Assembly (NCBI GenBank): GCA_027489105.1
Contig: JAIYAJ010000388.1
Location: 1-5,189 of the forward strand
Length of the DNA stretch: 5,189 nt
Direction of reading: 5' to 3'
From: Zymomonas sp.
GTDB lineage: Bacteria > Pseudomonadota > Alphaproteobacteria > Sphingomonadales > Sphingomonadaceae
Each line of letters starts with the position of its first letter. Positions within the stretch are counted from its first letter, which is position 1. A program made the position numbers and the translations under genes. The notes under the pieces are model-generated. The model was not told where the DNA came from, searched no databases, and saw nothing but the letters and a program-made list of their open reading frames with translations. This document shows, piece after piece, positions 1 to 5,189 of the stretch.

Positions 1-1
1 C

Positions 2-145
2 GCTGCCGAACCGGCTCGGCCCTCTGCGCCGATCGCGCCGCAGCCGGTCCTCGTGGTCAATCAGATCTTGCCGGCGCCCGCACGGGCTGAGCTGCTCGCC
101 ATTCGTGAAGCTCTCGTCGAGGCGCTTGCCACCGATATGGACTGA
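2..145 (+). CDS. C-terminal end of an unidentified protein (5' end outside window)
   Basis: An open frame enters from the left edge and stops with TGA at 143-145, giving 47 visible residues. The visible part is an Ala/Pro-rich stretch (many P and A in the first 15 residues), then a short hydrophobic segment (VLVVNQILP), then an amphipathic, probably helical tail (ELLAIREALVEALATDMD). About 72% of its codons (34 of 47) end in G or C, which fits a genuine gene in this genome. The frame also fills the space up to the convergent sixA stop without overlapping it. A Pro/Ala linker followed by a helix is too generic to name a family, so I assign no function. The main doubt is that it is short and has no recognised motif, so it could be a fortuitous open frame in GC-rich DNA. 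Confidence 0.6.
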   Translation, partial: AAEPARPSAPIAPQPVLVVNQILPAPARAELLAIREALVEALATDMD

Positions 146-156
146 GGCTCGCGGCT

Positions 157-699
157 TCAGTTCTGATCCGGGCCGAGGCTGGGATCGAGATCGCGCGGGC
201 GGATGAACAGCGACAAGGTGCCGCCATTGGCGCGCACATCCTCCCAGCGCTCCACCGGAAAGCTGATCTCCGCGACGCTCGCGGTCGGGAATTTCTCCTC
301 GACCTGGTCGCGCGCCTCATCGTCGATCCGGTCTGGGACAAGCATCAGGACGAGGTCCTCGAGCCCGGGATTGTGCCCGACCAGCAGAAGCGAATCATGG
401 CGGTCGTCGGTTTCCTGTACGACATCGAGCAAGGACACGGCCGAGGCGAGATAGATTCGCTTGTCCCAGGCAGGGGCGATCGTCTCCCCGACGCCCTGCG
501 CCAGCTCCTCGATCGTCTCGACGCAGCGTATCGCCGGCGAGGACAGGACATGGTCATAGTGCAGGCCGTTGTCGCGCAGATATTGCCCAATACGCAGCGC
601 CGCCCGCTTGCCGCGCGCATTGAGGGGCCGGTCGAAATCGCGGGCGACGGGATCGTCCCACCCCGACTTGGCATGGCGCAAAAGCGTCAATTTCTTCAC
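157..699 (-). CDS. sixA: SixA-type histidine phosphatase family protein
   Basis: This 180-residue protein belongs to the histidine phosphatase (phosphoglycerate mutase-like) superfamily, short SixA branch. Seen directly: the N-terminal LLRHAKS motif, with Arg8 and the phospho-accepting His9; a second conserved Arg in SPAIRC (Arg58); and the C-terminal LVGHNPG motif with His109. Together these form the usual phosphate pocket. Length and motif spacing match the SixA group, with no signal peptide or membrane segment, so it should be cytosolic. E. coli SixA removes phosphate from phosphohistidine on signalling or PTS proteins (ArcB HPt domain, NPr); the substrate here cannot be read from the sequence. 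The start is GTG at 697-699: the RHA motif begins only seven residues later, and a purine-rich site lies upstream. It lies 89 bp downstream of the helicase gene on the same strand and converges with the gene at the left edge. The family call is firm; a SixA orthologue with the same substrate is not established. Confidence 0.93.
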   Translation of the reverse strand: MKKLTLLRHAKSGWDDPVARDFDRPLNARGKRAALRIGQYLRDNGLHYDHVLSSPAIRCVETIEELAQGVGETIAPAWDKRIYLASAVSLLDVVQETDDRHDSLLLVGHNPGLEDLVLMLVPDRIDDEARDQVEEKFPTASVAEISFPVERWEDVRANGGTLSLFIRPRDLDPSLGPDQN

Positions 700-788
700 G
701 GTGGCAGCACACTCCCTCGACCTTGGGCCGTGATGCCCGAAACAGGCGTCGGAAGAAAGTCCGCTTGCGGCAGCTATTCGCCTGCGGA
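700..788 (-). other. Intergenic gap between helicase and sixA
   Basis: These 89 bp separate the helicase stop from the sixA start on the minus strand. I see no stem-loop followed by a T run that would act as an intrinsic terminator, and no convincing -35/-10 pair. With both genes co-oriented, readthrough from the helicase into sixA is possible. The gap is also long enough to hold a separate sixA promoter that does not match a consensus I can recognise. Confidence 0.4.
712..718 (-). promoter_or_regulatory. Probable ribosome binding site of sixA
   Basis: Read on the minus strand this is GAGGGAG, a good Shine-Dalgarno core, followed by 12 nt before the GTG start at 699-697. The spacing is longer than the usual 5-10 nt, so initiation may be modest. 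No ATG or GTG in the sixA frame lies at a better distance, and the protein's conserved motif needs a start close to 699. The site therefore supports the GTG start. Confidence 0.5.
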
Positions 789-3575
789 TCAGCGGTCGTC
801 GCGACGGCCCTCATGCTTGTCATCGGCCAGCCCGGGCAGGAAATCGGGGCCCGTATGTTCGATACCGGCCGCCAGCGGCTTGTGGCGATCGGGTCGTTGC
901 TGCCCGGCGATTCGTCCGATCGCCTCGTCCAGCGTCACGCGCAGCACGGGCACACCGCCCGGAAAGGCGTCGAGCAGGCGCGATGGCGTGGCCGCGCCCA
1001 GCAGAACGAAATGGCCCCGGTCGCCGGCGCTGCGGATCAGCCGGCCGAAGGCCTGGCGCAGGCGGGCGCGGACGATGCGGTCGTCATAGACGCTGCCGCC
1101 GCCGGCCGCCTTGCGCGCAGCATGAAGCACGGTGGGGCGGGGCCAGGGAACGCCTTCCATGACCACGAGCCGGAGCGACTCACCCGGCACGTCGACCCCG
1201 TCGCGCAGCGCATCGGTGCCGAGCAGCGAGGCACGCGGATCGTCGCGGAAGATGTCGACCAGCGTTCCGGTGTCGATCGGATCGACATGCTGTGCGTAGA
1301 GCGGCAGGCCGTCCCGGGCGAGCCGGTCGGCGATGCGGGCATGGACCGCGCGCAGCCGCGAGATGGCGGTGAACAGGCCCAGCGTACCACCACCCGCCGC
1401 CGCGATCAGGCGGTGATAGGCCTGCCCCAGCTGTGCGACATCACCGCGCTTCAGGTCGGTGACGACCAGGACTTCGGCGCTGGTGGCATAATCGAACGGG
1501 CTGGGCACCGCGACATGGCGCGGGCTGTTGTCGAGATGAAGCGTGCCCGCCCGCGCCTCGGCGCCGCTCCAGTCTTCGCCATCGCGCAGCGTCGCCGAGG
1601 TCACGAGCACGCCATGCGCGGCCTTCAGCACGGTCTCTGCCAGCGGTCGCGATGGATCGAGCCAGTGCCGATGGAGGCCGATGTCGAGCTCGCGCCCCTC
1701 GACCCGGTCCACCGCCAGCCAGTCGACGAAGTCGGGATCGAGCGGCCCGCCCAGGCGCGCCAGCATCGCGATCCACGACGCGACCAGCTGTCCGCGCTGG
1801 GTGAGGCCGGCAATCGCCCCCTCGATCCGCGCGCGTGCCTGTCCGTCGAGCCAGTCGGGCCCGTCCTCCATCACCGCCGCCAGCCTCTGCCGCAGTTTCG
1901 CCATCGGCCGCATCAGCGCTTCCAGCGCTTCGATCGCGGGGCGGGCGGCGTCGATCAGTTCGGGTTCGGGCTGGCCGGCATCGGTTTCGAGGCCATAGCC
2001 CGCATCCTGCGCATCGGCGCGGGCGTAGACGGTGGCGCGCACCGCCGACAGCAGTCGCTCGATCGGGCCGAGCGGCAGGCTTTCGCCGAGCCGGCCGAGC
2101 CAGCCGTCGGCCGGCAGCAGGGTCGCAGCGGCCGCCGCTGCCTCGATCGCCAGACCACCTTCCTCGTCATAGCTGGCGACGTCGGACAGCCGGGCCGACA
2201 GGCCGCGCCGCCGCCCCCGCGCCTTGGCTTCGGGACCGATGATCCAGCGGCGGAGCTCGATCGTCTCCTGTCCGGTCAGCGCCGCGGCGAAGGTCGAATC
2301 GGCGGCGTCGAACAGGTGATGGCCTTCGTCGAACACCAGCCGCGCCAGAGGCTGCCCCTCGTCGGCGCGCCGCTGCGCCAGGATCATGACCAGCGCATGG
2401 TTGGCGATCACGATATCGGCATTTTCCGACGCGCGAGCCGCGCGCTCGATGAAGCATTTCCGATAATGCGGGCAGCCGGCATAGACGCACTCGCCGCGCC
2501 GGTCGGTCAGCGCGGTCGATCCCGCGCGGCGGAATAGCGTGGGGAGCCAGCCGGGCAGGTCGCCCCCGACCATGTCGCCGTCGCGCGTGTACATCCCCCA
2601 GCGCGCAACCAGTTGCGCCAGGATCGCGGCGCGATTCTGGAAGCCGCCCTGCAACGCATCCTCGAGGTTGAGCAGGCAGAGGTAGTTTTCCCGCCCCTTG
2701 CGAACCACCACCCTGCGCGCGCGCTCGGCTGCATCGGGGAATATTCGCCGCGTCTCCTTGTCGAGCTGACGCTGCAGCGCCTTGGTGTAGGTCGACACCC
2801 ACACCGCGCCATCGGCCTTCTCGGCCCAGAGCGAGGCCGGCGCCAGATAGCCGAGCGTCTTGCCGATCCCCGTCCCTGCCTCGGCGAGAACGACATTCGG
2901 CCGTCCTTCCCCGGCACGCGGGTCGAAGGCGCGGGCATTGCCGATCGCATAGCTGCGCTGCCCCTCGCGGCTTTCCGCCTGCGGCCCGACGAGCGTGCCC
3001 AGCCGGTCGAGCACCTCCTGCTCGTCTAGGCGGACGCTACGCGGCTGAGGACGGGCGTTCGCCTCGTCCCATTCGGGCAGGCGCGCGAACAGCCCGCGTT
3101 CGGATTGGGCGGGGGACTTGAGGATCTGGCCGATCGGCCCCGCCCAGGGCCAGCGCAATCGCGCGAGCGACTGCGCGCTGTTATAGGCGCCATAGGCCTC
3201 GGGCCAAGCTTCGGGACGCGCCATGCGCGCGAGCAGCGCGCGAGCGGCTTCGATCAGGAACAGCGAGGCGCGCGCATCGTCGACCGGCGGCGCGAGGTCG
3301 AGGGCGCGGGCGAGGCCGGCGGGAGTCGGCACCGCGAAGCGTGCCGGATGGACGAAGGCGAAGAGCTCGAGCAGATCCAGGCCGGAAAAGTCGGCGATGC
3401 CGAGGCGGCTGGCCGTGACGGCCGCATTCAGCACGATCATCGGTGTTTCGGCCGCACGTGCCGCAGCTTCCCCGCGCCCGATGCCCCGGACCTCGCCCTG
3501 CGGCGAGGCCAGCCAGATGCCGCCATGAGTGGCGTGCAGCGCCGGATAGGGGAGATCGGGGAGCATGGCTCCCAT
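789..3575 (-). CDS. DinG/XPD-type Fe-S superfamily 2 DNA helicase with N-terminal extension
   Basis: A 928-residue ATP-dependent, probably 5'-3', DNA helicase of the DinG/Rad3 (XPD) family. Seen in order: an N-terminal extension (about 1-205); Walker A AEAGTGIGKT at 231-240; motif Ia (STYTKALQRQL, 261-271); four cysteines at 300, 363, 368 and 374, where the C-x4-C-x5-C spacing is that of the DinG 4Fe-4S cluster; NADIVIANHALV (385-396); Walker B/motif II as DEGH at 416-419 rather than DEAH; SAT at 660-662; GVDVPG in motif V (793-798); and motif VI QAFGRLIR at 841-848. All catalytic and cluster positions are present, so it should be active. Family members unwind D-loops, R-loops, forks or G-quadruplexes during repair and replication. 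It is longer than E. coli DinG (about 716 residues), largely because of the N-terminal extension. The exact start is uncertain: a TAG codon directly precedes the ATG at 3575-3573, no clear ribosome site is visible, and a second ATG lies at 3566-3564. It is divergent from lysK and upstream of sixA. I leave the symbol blank because orthology to dinG, as opposed to an alphaproteobacterial relative, is not shown. Confidence 0.95.
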   Translation of the reverse strand: MGAMLPDLPYPALHATHGGIWLASPQGEVRGIGRGEAAARAAETPMIVLNAAVTASRLGIADFSGLDLLELFAFVHPARFAVPTPAGLARALDLAPPVDDARASLFLIEAARALLARMARPEAWPEAYGAYNSAQSLARLRWPWAGPIGQILKSPAQSERGLFARLPEWDEANARPQPRSVRLDEQEVLDRLGTLVGPQAESREGQRSYAIGNARAFDPRAGEGRPNVVLAEAGTGIGKTLGYLAPASLWAEKADGAVWVSTYTKALQRQLDKETRRIFPDAAERARRVVVRKGRENYLCLLNLEDALQGGFQNRAAILAQLVARWGMYTRDGDMVGGDLPGWLPTLFRRAGSTALTDRRGECVYAGCPHYRKCFIERAARASENADIVIANHALVMILAQRRADEGQPLARLVFDEGHHLFDAADSTFAAALTGQETIELRRWIIGPEAKARGRRRGLSARLSDVASYDEEGGLAIEAAAAAATLLPADGWLGRLGESLPLGPIERLLSAVRATVYARADAQDAGYGLETDAGQPEPELIDAARPAIEALEALMRPMAKLRQRLAAVMEDGPDWLDGQARARIEGAIAGLTQRGQLVASWIAMLARLGGPLDPDFVDWLAVDRVEGRELDIGLHRHWLDPSRPLAETVLKAAHGVLVTSATLRDGEDWSGAEARAGTLHLDNSPRHVAVPSPFDYATSAEVLVVTDLKRGDVAQLGQAYHRLIAAAGGGTLGLFTAISRLRAVHARIADRLARDGLPLYAQHVDPIDTGTLVDIFRDDPRASLLGTDALRDGVDVPGESLRLVVMEGVPWPRPTVLHAARKAAGGGSVYDDRIVRARLRQAFGRLIRSAGDRGHFVLLGAATPSRLLDAFPGGVPVLRVTLDEAIGRIAGQQRPDRHKPLAAGIEHTGPDFLPGLADDKHEGRRDDR

Positions 3576-3620
3576 CTAGGGGCTAAGGAACGATTGGGGA
3601 ACAGGCATCCGACAGGATTT

Positions 3621-3635
3621 GGCGGTGTCGCCGCC
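3621..3635. repeat. Short GC-rich inverted repeat in the divergent promoter region
   Basis: GGCGG at 3621-3625 and CCGCC at 3631-3635 form a perfect 5-bp inverted repeat around a 5-nt spacer (TGTCG). It sits near the middle of the divergent region, where an operator could act on both genes. Such short GC palindromes arise easily by chance in this base composition, and no T run follows, so it is not a terminator. Confidence 0.25.
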
Positions 3636-3664
3636 GATGTTGATTCGCGCCCCGCGCGCGCTAC

Positions 3665-3668
3665 AGGA
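3665..3668 (+). promoter_or_regulatory. Ribosome binding site of lysK
   Basis: AGGA lies 7 nt before the ATG at 3676-3678, near-ideal spacing. It decides the start in favour of 3676 over an in-frame ATG at 3637-3639, which would add 13 residues (beginning MLIRAPRALQ) and has only a poor purine stretch upstream. Confidence 0.7.
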
Positions 3669-3675
3669 CCGGATC

Positions 3676-5189
3676 ATGACCGACAGCATCACCCCCGCCG
3701 CGCTGCGCGAAGCCGCGCTCGTCTCGAAGGCCTGGCCCTATGAGGAAGCTCGCAAGCTCCTCAAGCGCTACGAGAAGGGCGCGCCGGAGAAAGGCTATGT
3801 GCTGTTCGAGACCGGCTATGGCCCGTCGGGCCTGCCGCATATCGGCACCTTCAACGAGGTTCTGCGCACGACGATGGTGCGCCGCGCCTATGAGGAAATG
3901 TCGGACCTGCCGACGCGGCTGATCGCGTTCAGCGACGATATGGACGGCCTGCGCAAGGTGCCCGACAATGTCCCGAACCAGGAGATGCTGCGCGAGCATC
4001 TGGGCAAGCCGCTGACGCGCATTCCCGATCCGTTCGGCAAATATGAGAGCTTCGCGCATCACAATAACGCGATGCTGAGGGAGTTTCTCGACCGCTTCGG
4101 CTTCGATTACGACTTCCGCTCGTCGACCGAGGCCTATGAGGGCGGCCAGTTCGACGAAGCGCGTAAGGCCGTGCCGCGTCAGTATGAAGGGATCATGGCA
4201 ATCATGCTCCCGACGCTGCGCAAGGAACGCCAGGCCACCTATTCGCCGGTCCTGCCGATCAGCCCGACCAGCGGCATCGTGCTGCAGGTCCCGGTCGAGG
4301 TGGTCGACGCAGACGCCGGGCTGATCCGCTTCGATGATGGTAGCGAGACGATCACCCAGTCGGTCCTAGGCGGCAAGGCCAAGCTCCAGTGGAAGGTCGA
4401 CTGGGCGATGCGCTGGGTCGCACTCGGGGTCGACTATGAAATGTCGGGCAAGGATCTGATCGACTCGGTCGTCCAGTCGTCGAAGATCTGCCGCGAGCTC
4501 GGCGCCCGCCCGCCCGAAGGCTTCAACTATGAGATGTTCCTCGACGAGAAGGGCGAGAAAATCTCCAAGTCGAAGGGCAATGGCCTCAGCCTCGAACAAT
4601 GGCTGACCTATGGCCCCGAGGAGAGCCTCGCTTTCTACGCCTATCGCGAGCCGAAAAAGGCCAAGCAGCTGCACATGGGCGTGATCCCGCGCGCGGTCGA
4701 CGAATATTGGCAGTTCCGGGGCAATTATCCGGCCCAGCCGATCGAGCAGAAGCTCGGCAACCCGGTCCATCACATCCACCGCGCGACCAATGATCCGGTC
4801 CCGGAGAGCACGCTGCCGGTAACCTTCGGGCTGCTGCTGAACCTCGTCGGGGTGATGGGCGATGCGTCGCGCGAGCAGGTCTGGGGCTATCTCTCCAACT
4901 ATGTCGAGAATGCCTCGGCGGAGAAATATCCCGAGCTTGACCGGCTCATCGGCCACGCGCTCGCCTATAACCGCGACTTCGTCGCACCGACGCTCAAGCG
5001 CCGCAAGCCCACCGAGAACGAGGCTGCGGCGCTGCGGGCGCTCGACGCCAAGCTTGCGGAAATGCCGGCCGGCACCGCCGCCGAGGATATTCAGAACGAA
5101 GTCTATGCGATCGGCAAGGACGAGGCTTATGGCTTTGCCTCGCTTCGCGACTGGTTCAAGGCTCTTTACGAGACGCTGCTGGGCGCCGA
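3676..5189 (+). CDS. lysK: Class I lysyl-tRNA synthetase (3' end outside window)
   Basis: This enzyme charges tRNA-Lys with lysine using ATP in the cytoplasm. It is the class I (archaeal-type) LysRS, unrelated in fold to the class II LysS of E. coli. Visible: 504 complete codons plus two bases, with no stop before the edge. The Rossmann catalytic domain carries the HIGH-type motif in GPSGLPHIGTF (PHIG at residues 54-57) and the KMSKS-type loop as KISKS at 295-299, followed by GNG. Other family-like stretches are FSDDMDGLRKVPDN (85-98) and SGKDLIDS (257-264). The part after about residue 305 is the helical C-terminal region that contacts the tRNA anticodon. Family members are about 520-540 residues long, so probably only a few tens of residues are missing. 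The start at 3676 is set by AGGA 7 nt upstream. The gene diverges from the helicase, so it has its own promoter within 100 bp or so. No frameshift or missing catalytic motif is seen. The symbol lysK is used for class I enzymes; lysS is often used in annotations. Confidence 0.97.
   Translation, partial: MTDSITPAALREAALVSKAWPYEEARKLLKRYEKGAPEKGYVLFETGYGPSGLPHIGTFNEVLRTTMVRRAYEEMSDLPTRLIAFSDDMDGLRKVPDNVPNQEMLREHLGKPLTRIPDPFGKYESFAHHNNAMLREFLDRFGFDYDFRSSTEAYEGGQFDEARKAVPRQYEGIMAIMLPTLRKERQATYSPVLPISPTSGIVLQVPVEVVDADAGLIRFDDGSETITQSVLGGKAKLQWKVDWAMRWVALGVDYEMSGKDLIDSVVQSSKICRELGARPPEGFNYEMFLDEKGEKISKSKGNGLSLEQWLTYGPEESLAFYAYREPKKAKQLHMGVIPRAVDEYWQFRGNYPAQPIEQKLGNPVHHIHRATNDPVPESTLPVTFGLLLNLVGVMGDASREQVWGYLSNYVENASAEKYPELDRLIGHALAYNRDFVAPTLKRRKPTENEAAALRALDAKLAEMPAGTAAEDIQNEVYAIGKDEAYGFASLRDWFKALYETLLGA

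Larger units (their letters stand above)
3576..3675. promoter_or_regulatory. Divergent intergenic region between helicase and lysK
   Basis: This 100-bp region separates two start codons that face away from each other, so it must supply the promoter for the helicase transcript and probably for lysK. I looked for -35/-10 pairs on both strands and found none convincing; alphaproteobacterial promoters often diverge from the E. coli consensus. It contains a small GC-rich inverted repeat (3621-3635) and the lysK ribosome site near its right end. No T-box-like or other riboswitch architecture can fit in or is visible in this short leader. Confidence 0.55.

Noticed and set aside
130..200. Possible bidirectional terminator between the convergent gene ends
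   Set aside because: GC-rich segments are present, but I could not pair them into a stable stem flanked by a T or A run; only 11 bp separate the two stops.
57..341. A 94-codon minus-strand open frame overlapping the sixA C-terminus and the convergent gene end
   Set aside because: It is an Arg/Ser/Ala-rich alternative frame of sixA with no independent support.
554..823. An 89-codon minus-strand open frame spanning the helicase-sixA gap
   Set aside because: Its second half is a shifted frame of the SixA N-terminus, and its first half has no motif or sensible ribosome site. The sixA frame itself is intact, so there is no frameshift to explain.
373..1089. A 238-codon plus-strand open frame opposite sixA and the helicase 3' end
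   Set aside because: Antisense to the SixA motifs and low in recognisable features; Arg/Ser-rich in its second half, typical of a shadow frame.
723..2537. A 604-codon open frame on the plus strand, antisense to the helicase
   Set aside because: It lies almost entirely opposite the helicase, whose motifs are unmistakable. Its translation is rich in Arg, Gln, Gly and Asp with no recognisable domain, as expected for a shadow of a high-GC gene.
3105..3743. A 212-codon plus-strand open frame crossing the helicase N-terminus, the intergenic region and the lysK start
   Set aside because: It is out of frame with lysK and antisense to the helicase, has biased Arg/Gly/Ala composition and no motif; accepting it would require overlapping two well-supported genes.
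4366..4956. A 196-codon minus-strand open frame inside lysK
   Set aside because: Its fairly protein-like composition made it worth a look, but it is the exact antisense of conserved LysRS sequence that includes the KISKS loop, and has no motif of its own.

Overview
The window looks like ordinary chromosome from a high-GC alphaproteobacterium, most likely a sphingomonad. The evidence is strong G/C preference at third codon positions, a class I (archaeal-type) lysyl-tRNA synthetase, and a DinG-type helicase with a lineage-style N-terminal extension. The family-level placement is an inference from these proteins, not a database result.

Layout from left to right: (1) the last 47 codons of an unidentified plus-strand gene, ending at 145; (2) a minus-strand SixA-type histidine phosphatase (157-699), whose stop lies only 11 bp from the stop of gene 1, so the two are convergent; (3) a large minus-strand Fe-S superfamily 2 helicase of the DinG/XPD type (789-3575, 928 residues), 89 bp upstream of sixA and co-oriented with it, so the two may share a transcript; (4) a 100-bp divergent intergenic region (3576-3675); (5) a plus-strand class I lysyl-tRNA synthetase gene starting at 3676 and running off the right edge with 504 complete codons present.

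Functionally this is housekeeping: tRNA charging, DNA repair or R-loop/secondary-structure processing, and phosphohistidine turnover. There is no evident pathway linking the three proteins beyond adjacency. I saw no tRNA or rRNA gene, CRISPR array, insertion sequence, attachment site, or defence or mobile cassette. The most interesting signal is inside the helicase: its N-terminal ~120 residues resemble the C-terminal half of a DnaQ-like (DEDD) exonuclease fold with catalytic acidic residues apparently missing. The many long open frames opposite the helicase and lysK are high-GC shadow frames. I do not see a previously undescribed multi-gene system here.
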